The notes under the pieces: generated by a model | Database searches by the model: none | The model's input: the letters and a program-made list of their open reading frames with translations, nothing else | What the model was told of the DNA's origin: nothing | Assembly: GCA_963715655.1 (NCBI GenBank) | Contig: OY970262.1 | Coordinates: 1,054,001 to 1,118,000 of the forward strand | From: JANQPD01 sp963715655 | GTDB lineage: Bacteria; Bacteroidota; Bacteroidia; Flavobacteriales; Schleiferiaceae | Direction of reading: 5' to 3' | Length of the DNA stretch: 64,000 nt | Part shown: positions 43,778-51,223 of the stretch, piece after piece | Layout: each line of letters opens with the position of its first letter | Position numbering within the stretch: the first letter of the stretch is position 1 | Translations under genes and position numbers: made by a program

Positions 43778-45253
43778 ATGGCGAAAAATCTTACGAAACG
43801 CGCGGATGATTACTCAAGATGGTACAACGAATTGGTGGTGCAGGCTGACCTAGCGGAGAACAGCGGAGTAAGGGGTAGTATGGTTATTAAACCGTATGGG
43901 TACGCTATTTGGGAAAAAATGCAGGCGGAGCTAGACAGGATGTTTAAGGCAACCGGACACGTAAATGCCTATTTCCCGCTTTTTATTCCAAAATCATACT
44001 TTAGTAAAGAGGCATCTCACGTAGATGGCTTTGCAAAAGAATGTGCCGTAGTAACTCACTACCGATTAAAAAATGCTGAGGATGGCAGCGGAATAGTAGT
44101 GGATGAAACAGCTAAACTTGAGGAGGAACTTATTGTAAGACCAACTTCAGAAACAATAATTTGGGATACGTATCGCGGTTGGGTACAGAGTTACCGAGAT
44201 TTACCGCTTTTGATAAATCAGTGGGCCAATGTGGTGCGCTGGGAAATGCGCACTCGGTTGTTTTTACGTACATCAGAATTTCTTTGGCAAGAAGGGCATA
44301 CCGCGCACGCAACACAAAAAGAGGCTGTGGCTGAGGCGGAACAAATGCTGGAAGTATATGCTGATTTTGCAGAGCGCTTTATGGCCATGCCGGTGGTAAA
44401 AGGTATAAAAACGGCTAATGAACGGTTTGCAGGAGCGTTAGAAACCTATTGTATTGAAGCATTAATGCAAGATGGAAAGGCTTTACAAGCGGGAACCTCT
44501 CACTTTTTAGGTCAAAATTTCGCAAAGGCTTTTGATGTAAAATTTACCACTAAAGAAGGAACAATCGAACACGTTTGGGCCACCAGTTGGGGAGTAAGCA
44601 CGCGCTTAATGGGTGCGTTAATAATGACGCATTCTGACGATAATGGTTTGGTGTTACCCCCAAACTTAGCACCTCACCAAGTAGTAATTGTACCTATTTA
44701 TAGAAGCGAAGAGCAGCTTGAGGAGATTTCTGAAAAGGTAAGTGCAATTAAGAAAGCTTTGGAAGAGGTTGGCGTAAGTGTAAAATATGACAATCGTGAT
44801 ACACACAAACCAGGTTGGAAATTTAATGAATACGAATTGAAAGGTGTGCCTTTACGCATAGCTATTGGCCCGCGTGATTTGGAAAATGGGACGGTAGAAC
44901 TTGCTAGGCGCGATACGTTAAGCAAAGAAGTGGTGCCTATTGAAGGACTGCAACATTTAATTAAAGATTTGTTAGCGGAAATTCAAGATAATTTACTAGC
45001 TAAAGCTATGACTTATCGTAATGAAAATACCTACGAAGTGCAGACTTGGGATGAGTTTAAAGACGTGATTAAAAACAAAGGTGGTTTTGTAAGCGCCCAT
45101 TGGGATGGTACTTCTGAAACCGAAGAAAAAATAAAGGAGCTTACCAAAGCCACCATTAGGTGCATACCGATAGATGCCAAGGAAGAAGCAGGAAATTGTG
45201 TGCTTACCGGCAATGCTAGCACCAAGCGCGTAATATTTGCCAAAGCCTACTAA
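43778..45253 (+). CDS. proS: Prolyl-tRNA synthetase, archaeal/eukaryotic-like type
   Basis: Class II synthetase charging tRNA-Pro. I use ATG 43778 (491 aa, MAKNLTKRADDYSRWYNELV); the upstream in-frame codons lie within the promoter. It lacks the inserted editing domain of the E. coli enzyme and has the shorter archaeal-type layout: motif 2 around RWEMRTRLFLRTSEFLWQEG, motif 3 around TSWGVSTRLMGALIM, then the anticodon-binding domain and a C-terminal domain. A conserved unknown gene starts 1 nt after its stop. Confidence 0.96.
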   Translation: MAKNLTKRADDYSRWYNELVVQADLAENSGVRGSMVIKPYGYAIWEKMQAELDRMFKATGHVNAYFPLFIPKSYFSKEASHVDGFAKECAVVTHYRLKNAEDGSGIVVDETAKLEEELIVRPTSETIIWDTYRGWVQSYRDLPLLINQWANVVRWEMRTRLFLRTSEFLWQEGHTAHATQKEAVAEAEQMLEVYADFAERFMAMPVVKGIKTANERFAGALETYCIEALMQDGKALQAGTSHFLGQNFAKAFDVKFTTKEGTIEHVWATSWGVSTRLMGALIMTHSDDNGLVLPPNLAPHQVVIVPIYRSEEQLEEISEKVSAIKKALEEVGVSVKYDNRDTHKPGWKFNEYELKGVPLRIAIGPRDLENGTVELARRDTLSKEVVPIEGLQHLIKDLLAEIQDNLLAKAMTYRNENTYEVQTWDEFKDVIKNKGGFVSAHWDGTSETEEKIKELTKATIRCIPIDAKEEAGNCVLTGNASTKRVIFAKAY

Positions 45254-45254
45254 A

Positions 45255-45947
45255 ATGGAAAAAGACAATTGTAACCCCCGTATTCTTGAGCTTTTAAATG
45301 AGAAAGCGAGTACTAAGCAAAAGGTATTTAGAAAAACAACTAAGGTTTTTGAAACTTTAAAAAACACGTTAATGGAGGTTTCATCAGAATTGATGGACAG
45401 CTATTGTAAAGTAGATGAAACAGTGCCGATAGCCTTTAAGGATAACGGAAAGCATGAAGCGCAAATTACTTTTGGAGGTGATTTGGTGATGTTTAACATG
45501 CACACCAATGTATTTACGTTTGAAGAAAATCATCATTTATGGAAAAGTGGCTACATCCGTGAGGATAAGCGTAGAGCCTTTTTTGGAATGATAAATATGT
45601 ATAATTTTTTAGCCGATAGTTTTCGCTTTGATAGAAAAAATGATTTAGGTATTTTATTGGGTAGAATATTTGTAAATCACGAAGGGCATTTTTTTTTAGA
45701 AGGAAAACGCCAGTTTGGATTTCTGTTTAATAACGTGCCGGTGGATGTTTTAGGTAAAGATGAGTTGAGAAAAATTATTGAAACTGCTATTATATACGGT
45801 TTGGAGTTTGACCTTACTGCACCGGATTTTAAAAACGTAAGGGTAGTAAAAGTAGGGCAATTGCAGAGTTTTAATAATGAGTTGAAAATTAAAACAAGCA
45901 AGCAATTAGGGTTCAGGTTTCATACACAAATGAAAAATATTACTTGA
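45255..45947 (+). CDS. Conserved protein of unknown function, coupled to proS
   Basis: 230 aa from ATG 45255, one base after the proS stop, so translation is probably coupled. There is no signal peptide or membrane segment, so it should be cytoplasmic. The sequence is mixed alpha/beta, with a notable block EAQITFGGDLVMFNMHTNVF followed by KRRAFFGMINMYNFLADSFR. I have the impression it is widespread in Bacteroidota, but cannot name a family. It is followed by the tRNA-Glu promoter. Confidence 0.8.
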   Translation: MEKDNCNPRILELLNEKASTKQKVFRKTTKVFETLKNTLMEVSSELMDSYCKVDETVPIAFKDNGKHEAQITFGGDLVMFNMHTNVFTFEENHHLWKSGYIREDKRRAFFGMINMYNFLADSFRFDRKNDLGILLGRIFVNHEGHFFLEGKRQFGFLFNNVPVDVLGKDELRKIIETAIIYGLEFDLTAPDFKNVRVVKVGQLQSFNNELKIKTSKQLGFRFHTQMKNIT

Positions 45948-45959
45948 ATAAAAAAAAGA

Positions 45960-45990
45960 TTTGGAGATATTGATATTTGATTTACATTTG
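45960..45990 (+). promoter_or_regulatory. Bacteroidota-type promoter of the tRNA-Glu/rpsT unit
   Basis: TTTG at 45960-45963, exactly 19 nt, then TACATTTG at 45983-45990. Transcription would start near 45997, about 25 nt before the tRNA. Confidence 0.85.
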
Positions 45991-46021
45991 CAGTCCGAAA
46001 AAAACGGGTAACCGTTTAAAC

Positions 46022-46093
46022 GGCCCCTTCGTCTATCGGTTAGGACGCTAGGTTTTCATCCTAGAAAGAGGAGTTCGATTCTCCTAGGGGCTG
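46022..46093 (+). tRNA. tRNA-Glu (anticodon TTC)
   Basis: Cloverleaf of 72 nt. The acceptor stem is GGCCCCT / AGGGGCT with a first G-U pair and discriminator G. The anticodon stem is CTAGG / CCTAG with loop TTTTCAT, and the T arm is AGGAG-TTCGATT-CTCCT. The full CCA end is not encoded (G is followed by CAA). It resembles E. coli tRNA-Glu, for example CCCCTTCGTCTA at the 5' side. Confidence 0.97.
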
Positions 46094-46117
46094 CAACTTT
46101 TTTAAAGAAACTAAATT

Positions 46118-46369
46118 ATGGCAAACCATAAATCGGCATTAAAGAGACAACGTTCAGACGCAAAAAAACGCGACTTGAACCGTTACCAACACAAAACAGC
46201 ACGTAACGCTATCCGTGCTGCTCGCGCTAGTGAAGATAAAAAAGAAGTAGAAGGTCAGCTTCCTACTTTGTTTTCTATGATTGATAAATTAGCTAAGAAA
46301 AATATTATACACAGCAATAAAGCGGCTAATCTTAAAAGTAGCCTTACAAGGCACGCTGCTGCTTTATAA
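46118..46369 (+). CDS. rpsT: 30S ribosomal protein S20
   Basis: Helical-bundle protein that binds the 5' domain of 16S rRNA. 83 aa, with MANHKSALKRQRSDAKKRDL, then HKTARNAIRAAR and a C-terminal KAANLKSSLTRHAA. It begins 24 nt after the tRNA-Glu gene and shares its promoter; no separate promoter is visible. A terminator follows. Confidence 0.97.
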   Translation: MANHKSALKRQRSDAKKRDLNRYQHKTARNAIRAARASEDKKEVEGQLPTLFSMIDKLAKKNIIHSNKAANLKSSLTRHAAAL

Positions 46370-46395
46370 AAATTAATTAGTTTTACAATAGAAGA

Positions 46396-46425
46396 AAAGC
46401 TCTGCAGAAATGTGGGGCTTTTTTT
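46396..46425 (+). terminator. Intrinsic terminator after rpsT
   Basis: An 11-bp stem with several wobble pairs (AAAGCTCTGCA / TGTGGGGCTTT), loop GAAA and a run of seven T. Confidence 0.8.
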
Positions 46426-46550
46426 GTGGGTGTTATTGACTATAAGAATAGGATGGGGGGGAGGTTGGGTATAAGCTTTCTATTGGGAAACTCTGGTGAA
46501 CCAAAAGAAAATATAATCCACCAAAAACTAAATTGTAAAAACGAGTTTCC

Positions 46551-46618
46551 CCGAGCGGTAGTCGAGGGGCGCAATATTGGTGAGCACCTTACTTACGTGG
46601 TCTTCGACTACCGCTCGG
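46551..46618. repeat. Hairpin repeat, copy 1
   Basis: 68 nt with inverted arms CCGAGCGGTAGTCGA and TCGACTACCGCTCGG. The central part differs from the other two copies at several positions. A weakly conserved AAACTAAATTGT stretch precedes it, as in the other copies. Confidence 0.93.
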
Positions 46619-46695
46619 ACAGCCACACTTCTATATACAACTGGTTGTTTTTTTAGCGCTTTTATTAGGTAACTAAAACACTATTTCAATACCTC

Positions 46696-46917
46696 AAACT
46701 AAATTATAACAACAGGTTTCTCCGAGCGGTAGTCGAGGGGCGCAATATTGGTAATCACTTTACTTATGTAGTCCTCGACTACCGCTCGGACAGGCATCCG
46801 TTTTTTTAAGGAATAGTAGCGTAAACCTAGAGCCTTAATTTACTAACTGAATTGTCAATTATCACTAACGGTAGCCTTTTCGAGTGGTACTCGAAGGGTG
46901 TAATGTGCTTTTTTACT
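46696..46917. repeat. 222-bp direct repeat, left copy
   Basis: Aligned without gaps to 47291-47512 (offset 595), with only scattered mismatches. It includes hairpin copy 2 and the small palindrome TTCGAGT-GGT-ACTCGAA (46879-46895). Its last 5 bp supply the stop codon region of the GIY-YIG gene. Confidence 0.93.
46722..46789. repeat. Hairpin repeat, copy 2
   Basis: 68 nt with perfect 17-bp arms, CCGAGCGGTAGTCGAGG and CCTCGACTACCGCTCGG. It lies inside the left 222-bp direct repeat. Confidence 0.95.
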
Positions 46918-47227
46918 TTATATTTTTATTTTTACCGTGTGTCTCATTTTGGCAAGTAGCAAATTTTCTAAGTTCATCCCAATCTTCTTCAATTAAAGCT
47001 TTTTTCTTTTTTGCAGACCATCCTTTGAGTTTCTTCTCCCAAGCATAACCAAGTTTATAATCTGTAAATTCTTCTGCGTATTGAAGTTCCACAGGCCTTC
47101 TTTTAAAGGTATAAGCATCAGTATTAAAACCCTCTTGATGTTCTGTAAATCTTCTATCCAGGTTATTAGTAATACCTGTATAGTAAGTGCTATCTGAACA
47201 TTTTAATATGTAAACCCAAAGAGACAT
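46913..47227 (-). CDS. Small GIY-YIG nuclease-domain protein
   Basis: 104 aa, a single GIY-YIG domain of the UPF0213/YhbQ-like size class. Visible are WVYILKCSDSTYYTGITNNL (the GIY and YIG positions), the catalytic Arg at 25-26, and the metal-binding Glu in AWEKKLKGW (Glu64). A Lys-rich tail follows. It would cut or nick DNA. It lies between two 222-bp direct repeats carrying hairpins; its 3' end reaches 5 bp into the left repeat. This resembles the relation of RAYT nucleases to REP elements, but with a different nuclease fold (inference). Confidence 0.9.
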   Translation of the reverse strand: MSLWVYILKCSDSTYYTGITNNLDRRFTEHQEGFNTDAYTFKRRPVELQYAEEFTDYKLGYAWEKKLKGWSAKKKKALIEEDWDELRKFATCQNETHGKNKNIK

Positions 47228-47290
47228 ATTGTAAACATAGTGATTTTAATGTCTATTTATTTAGAGCCAAAATTTTAATAGATAATTTCG

Positions 47291-47512
47291 AAACTAAATT
47301 ATAACAACGGGTTTCCCCGAGCGGTAGTCGAGGGGCGCAATATTGGTAATCACTTTGCTTACGTGGTCCTCGACTACCGCTCGGACAGGCATCCGTTTTT
47401 TTAAGGAATAGTAGCGTAAACCTAGAGCCTTAATTTACTTACTGAATTTTCAATAATCACTAACGGTAGCCTTTTCGAGTGGTACTCGAAGGGTGTAATG
47501 TGCTTTTTTACT
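47291..47512. repeat. 222-bp direct repeat, right copy
   Basis: Second copy of the repeat at 46696-46917. It contains hairpin copy 3 and the palindrome TTCGAGT-GGT-ACTCGAA (47474-47490). Its right edge falls inside a lipoprotein reading frame, which it truncates. Confidence 0.93.
47317..47384. repeat. Hairpin repeat, copy 3
   Basis: 68 nt with perfect 17-bp arms identical to copy 2. It lies inside the right 222-bp direct repeat. Confidence 0.95.
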
Positions 47513-47667
47513 GTTTGGGTTAGCTCTAGTTTTTGAATTTCAGCGCGGTGCTTCTGATCAGCGGCAGCAATATCTTCTAATTCTTTCGCTAGCTTTTTAT
47601 GGTTGGCTGCTGGATTATTAGTGCAGCTAAGCATAAGGAGCAAGATAAATATGGTTAGATTTCGCAT
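47422..47667 (-). pseudogene. Small lipoprotein truncated by the direct repeat
   Basis: The frame encodes 81 aa starting MRNLTIFILLLMLSC (lipobox LMLSC, Cys15). About 36 residues follow (ANHKKLAKELEDIAAADQKH and on to QTV); from position 47512 downwards the sequence is that of the 222-bp repeat, so the last 30 residues are repeat-derived. The native part is vaguely like the start of DUF6624 proteins, which is uncertain. The true 3' end was not found next to the other repeat copy. Confidence 0.55.
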
Positions 47668-47693
47668 AAATTTTCTTGTTTTTTTTTGATATG

Positions 47694-48275
47694 TTATAAT
47701 TCAAACATCAGTTGGCAGATTCCACACTGTTCAATTTTAGGTCTTTTATTTAATCTAATGGCTTCGTAAACTGCACTCATTTCAGCCGTAGAAAGTTTTC
47801 TCTTGCATTTTAAAAGTGGCCGTAAATCACCATTTTGACTTCCGACTAGCGTTATTTTTTTTAGAACTTGATTCGATTGAAAATAAAACAATACCGTATC
47901 CTGTTTTAGATCATTTTCAAACGAGATATACATGGTTTTAGGAGGTAGTTTTAACAATATCGAATCAAACAACGTATTATTTTCATAGGTTTCAATTACT
48001 TCCTTGTTGCTATCCAAAAAGATTAGGTTGGAGAAAAAGACACGTTCCTTAGAGCCATTAAGTACGTTAAACATTATATCATATTGAACAGTATCTAAAT
48101 ACTTGGAAGTTGAAGTGTTGGTATCAACCCAGCTTATTCTTTCAAATTCCATATACATGAAAGCTTTAGAAGAGGTAAATTGTAAACGATACAAAAATGG
48201 ATAAGTATGATTTATTTCTACCTGAGCAACTATATTAAAGCAATTGAGTAGTAAAAAATAAAACAAGTATTTCAT
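47694..48275 (-). CDS. Exported protein of unknown function
   Basis: 193 aa from ATG 48275 (MKYLFYFLLLNCFNIVA, then Q), a signal peptide ending Ala-Gln. The mature part is mostly beta-strand in character, with Cys residues near the C terminus (LLKCKRKL, EQCGICQ). It is not recognised. A start 9 codons upstream would spoil the signal peptide. It lies 19 nt after the epimerase gene on the same strand. Confidence 0.75.
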   Translation of the reverse strand: MKYLFYFLLLNCFNIVAQVEINHTYPFLYRLQFTSSKAFMYMEFERISWVDTNTSTSKYLDTVQYDIMFNVLNGSKERVFFSNLIFLDSNKEVIETYENNTLFDSILLKLPPKTMYISFENDLKQDTVLFYFQSNQVLKKITLVGSQNGDLRPLLKCKRKLSTAEMSAVYEAIRLNKRPKIEQCGICQLMFEL

Positions 48276-48294
48276 TTTAGTTAAATTTAAAATT

Positions 48295-49200
48295 TCAACC
48301 AAGCAAATCCTTCAACGCGTCCTCCAGCTTTTCAAACTGATAATTAAAACCAACTGAACTTAACTTTTTATTCAACACTTTATTACTACTAAGGGCAGTT
48401 TCGGCCATTTCGCCCAAGGCTAACTTTAAAGCAAACGCAGGTACTTTTGGTAAGAATAATGGTTTCTTGAGTACATCTGCTGCCGCCTTGGTAAGTTGCT
48501 TGTTGGTTACATTATAAGGCCCCACTGCATTAACGGCTCCTTTTAAATCCTTATTTTCCATTGCTTCAATAAACGCTTTTGCTACATCTTTTACGTGTAT
48601 CCAAGGCATCCATTGTTCACCGCTTGCTAAAGGTGCACCCAAGCCAAATTTTATAGGCTTCACAATAGCCGGTAGTGCTCCGGAGTTACTCGCTAACACA
48701 ATACCCACACGGCAAATAGCTGTGCGTACATCAAGTTTTTCAAAGAGCTTAGCTTCACGTTCCCACGCAATACATACTTCGCTTAAAAAATCATTTCCAG
48801 GTTTTGATTTTTCGGTGTATTCATCCGTTAAGCTGCTGGGATAATAGCCTACCGCAGAGGTAGAAACAAATGCTTTAGGTGTATATCCTTGTGCGTGTAC
48901 ACCTTCAAAAAGTAAACGTATAGCATCAATACGGCTTTGTAAAATTTCACTTTTATACTCGGGTGTCCACCGCTTATTTATGGGCGCTCCGGCTAAATTG
49001 ATTAGATAGTCTGGTTGTTTGGCAAAGGCTTCACTGTCATAAGTCCCTTTATCTACATCCCATACAAAGGTGTTTATACGAGTATCTTTCTTTTTGCTTC
49101 GGCTAAAGTGACTTACTTCATAACCCTTCTCTAAAAGCTGCTTTGTGATTTCTGTTCCTATTAAGCCAGAACCTCCACTTATTAATACATGTTTTTGCAT
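48295..49200 (-). CDS. TIGR01777-family NAD(P)-dependent epimerase (YfcH-like)
   Basis: 301 aa extended short-chain dehydrogenase fold. The nucleotide-binding motif is ISGGSGLIGTEITKQL near the N terminus; INLAGAPINKRWT and VSTSAVGYYP are typical of the TIGR01777/SulA-like group, and QWMPWIHVKDVAKAF completes the domain. A C-terminal DUF1731-like segment (PKVPAFALKLALGEMAE) is present. The substrate of this family is unknown. Confidence 0.93.
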   Translation of the reverse strand: MQKHVLISGGSGLIGTEITKQLLEKGYEVSHFSRSKKKDTRINTFVWDVDKGTYDSEAFAKQPDYLINLAGAPINKRWTPEYKSEILQSRIDAIRLLFEGVHAQGYTPKAFVSTSAVGYYPSSLTDEYTEKSKPGNDFLSEVCIAWEREAKLFEKLDVRTAICRVGIVLASNSGALPAIVKPIKFGLGAPLASGEQWMPWIHVKDVAKAFIEAMENKDLKGAVNAVGPYNVTNKQLTKAAADVLKKPLFLPKVPAFALKLALGEMAETALSSNKVLNKKLSSVGFNYQFEKLEDALKDLLG

Positions 49201-49301
49201 ATCAATAAAAAGCGTTTTTCATAAAACTTTGTTTAGCCTAATGCGTACTTATTGCCCATGTTTTTATGAAATAGGGTAACACCGAAAAATGAAATTGATT
49301 T

Positions 49302-49868
49302 ATGCATAATATAGAACCCCATTTTATGTGGCGTAATTTATACATCGCTCAAGCTGATCCACATTCTCCGTTTTACGGTTATGAAAATAGCGAGGTGTAT
49401 TTTACAGATAAAATTTATAATCATCTTATTCATCCTCAGTGGGATAATATTGGTGCAGAAACGCTTTTTATGAAGCAGCTTTACGCGGATTACAATGAGG
49501 GTTTCACCATTTTGGAATTCTTAGGCGAGTGGAATGATGTATTGCACAATGACATTATGGTGCTTAAGCGTGATGTGTTGGAGCCAATGGTGTATGCTGG
49601 TATTAATAAATTTATTTTAATAGGAGAGGGTATTTTAAATTTCCATGCAGATATTTCTGACTATTACGAGGAATGGTTTGATGAGGTAGAAGATGGCTGG
49701 ATTGCAGGCGTAAATTTTAGGCAACATGTATTGGATGAATTAAAACAGTACCATTTAGATTATTACATAAATGTTGGTGGGGGATTAGATGACTTGGAAT
49801 GGCGAAGATTGAGTCCTAGAAAAGTGTATGAAAAAGTGAATGGATTATTGGTGAAAAGGTTGGGGTAA
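49302..49868 (+). CDS. Conserved protein of unknown function
   Basis: 188 aa from ATG 49302, no signal peptide. The sequence is rich in aromatic and acidic residues (YYEEWFDEVEDGWIAGVNF; WDNIGAETLFMKQLYADYNE) and is probably cytoplasmic alpha/beta. It is divergent from the epimerase gene. I cannot name a family, although I have the impression that similar proteins occur in other Bacteroidota. Confidence 0.75.
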   Translation: MHNIEPHFMWRNLYIAQADPHSPFYGYENSEVYFTDKIYNHLIHPQWDNIGAETLFMKQLYADYNEGFTILEFLGEWNDVLHNDIMVLKRDVLEPMVYAGINKFILIGEGILNFHADISDYYEEWFDEVEDGWIAGVNFRQHVLDELKQYHLDYYINVGGGLDDLEWRRLSPRKVYEKVNGLLVKRLG

Positions 49869-50064
49869 GAAAGTACGAATAACGATTGAAGAGTTACGAA
49901 TTTAGCTACATTGGATGGAATAATGTTGGTTTGATTTTTTCTCGCAAAGACGCGGAGGCGCAAAGGAGCGGCAGGAAGACAGTTGGCAATAGAGGGCAAG
50001 TTTGCAATAGGGCAAAGGAGCGGCAGGAGGGTAGGTTTGTAAGAAGAGAGCTAGTGATTAACCG

Positions 50065-50667
50065 TTATTGCTTTAAATGAATATCGTTTGGGTGAAAAAT
50101 GTGCTGGGCGGGTAATTGTTTTTTGAGCGACCAGCAACGCTTTGCTTCTATCAAACTTTTGTTTGGATAATGTTTACTGAACTCGCGTAAGTAGCGGTTG
50201 TATTGATTGCTTGGCGGAATTTTGGACTCAAAGCCTTTCGTGTTTCTAACTTCTTCTAAGCGTTTGTATTCTTCCAGCGCATCGGCTAAGGTTTTCCCAA
50301 TATTGGCTTTCATCCAATCCATAAAAGGAATGTGAAAATGAAAATTTTTACCCAAATGTTACCTAAAAAACCTACGTGAATTTGGGCCATTGGTATAGCT
50401 ATCTGTAATTATGGTTTGAGGTTTTAAATCGGCTTTAGCCCAATTAAATTTAGAGGTGGTTTTTACTTTTTTACGTATAGGAGCTACTTTATTTGGATTA
50501 TCTAATTTAAAGGCTAGGCATTCTGTAAGTTCAGTCTTACTTCCGCCATAAGGTAATTTTGCCGTTTTGCAAAATGTTACCAATTCGGCTTTAAGCCAAT
50601 ACCACTGCGTAAAATCTTTACTTGTTTTTATTGCTTCAAAAGGAGGTCTGGTTTTAAGCTGAGGCAT
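50065..50667 (-). pseudogene. SAP/DUF6434-domain protein gene interrupted by an in-frame TAA
   Basis: The first part (50667 down to 50362) encodes a SAP-like segment (FTQWYWLKAELVTFCKTAKL, PYGGSKTELTECLA) and the start of DUF6434 (FNWAKADLKPQTIITDSY). TAA at 50361-50359 then stops it after RRFFR. The same frame continues with HLGKNFHFHIPFMDWMKANI, GKTLADALEEY and YNRYLREFSKHYPNKS, the rest of DUF6434. Together they form a normal ~200-aa protein, with TAA where Gln (CAA) would fit. The two halves could be made separately, but the second lacks a good start. Confidence 0.82.
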
Positions 50668-51145
50668 TTTCTAAAGCATTTTTAATATTCACTAAATGCT
50701 GGTGACTTCTACCCATATTAAACAAGTTTAGTTTAAAAGCCGGTTTTACTTTTAGTGTAATTTTAGCAATCTGCGGCAGCAATACAAAGCGTAACGATGG
50801 TTCACGCAGTTTCCAAGGAGTTTTGAATTTAATAGCATGGCTTGAACTGCTTACCATAGTATATCCTGCTTTTAAAAGTATTGCTTCAATTTCTTGAATA
50901 GATAGGTTGGTGTTATTATCAAGTGTAAGCTGCTGATTACTTAATAGTTGCGTAAAAGTGAAATTTGGATTAATACTAAAACTTTCGTAGAAAACCAGCG
51001 CGGCTGAAATTCCTGCAATGCTCAAGGATTTCCATTTAGGAACGGTTTCATCACTAAAATAATTGAACCCAATCTCAATGCCAAAGTACACGAAGGTGAA
51101 AACTATGAGTGTTATAACCAAGAATAAAAAACGTTTTAATGCCAT
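50654..51145 (-). CDS. Small membrane protein of unknown function
   Basis: 163 aa with two N-terminal hydrophobic segments (FLFLVITLIVFTFVYFGIEI and SIAGISAALVFYESF), then a soluble domain (LSIQEIEAILLKAGYTMVSS, FVLLPQIAKITLKVKP). Its 3' end overlaps the start of the interrupted SAP/DUF6434 gene by 14 nt. Not recognised. Confidence 0.7.
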   Translation of the reverse strand: MALKRFLFLVITLIVFTFVYFGIEIGFNYFSDETVPKWKSLSIAGISAALVFYESFSINPNFTFTQLLSNQQLTLDNNTNLSIQEIEAILLKAGYTMVSSSSHAIKFKTPWKLREPSLRFVLLPQIAKITLKVKPAFKLNLFNMGRSHQHLVNIKNALENASA

Positions 51146-51223
51146 CGGGTAAAAGTAGGGTAGCTGGTATCTAATTCAGTGCGTTTTTTATACAGTTAAA
51201 TTGGAAAAATGTAATTCGTTGGC

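Larger units (their letters stand above)
46426..46912. other. Repeat-rich gap with no convincing gene
   Basis: 487 bp between rpsT and the GIY-YIG gene. It contains two 68-nt hairpin repeats and most of a 222-bp direct repeat, described separately. The open frame at 46426-46656 is formed partly by a hairpin repeat and has no family resemblance. Confidence 0.75.

Noticed and set aside
46426..46656. 76-codon plus-strand frame after rpsT
   Set aside because: It is built largely of hairpin repeat copy 1 and has no family resemblance.
46551..47512. Insertion sequence
   Set aside because: No transposase frame lies between or near the repeats; the only gene is a GIY-YIG nuclease, so I describe a repeat-nuclease unit instead.
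23630..50361. Recoding of TAA as Gln in this organism
   Set aside because: Many housekeeping genes here end in TAA (fusA, rpsJ, carA, eno, gltA) at the normal family length and use CAA for Gln. The two in-frame TAA codons are better explained as mutations.
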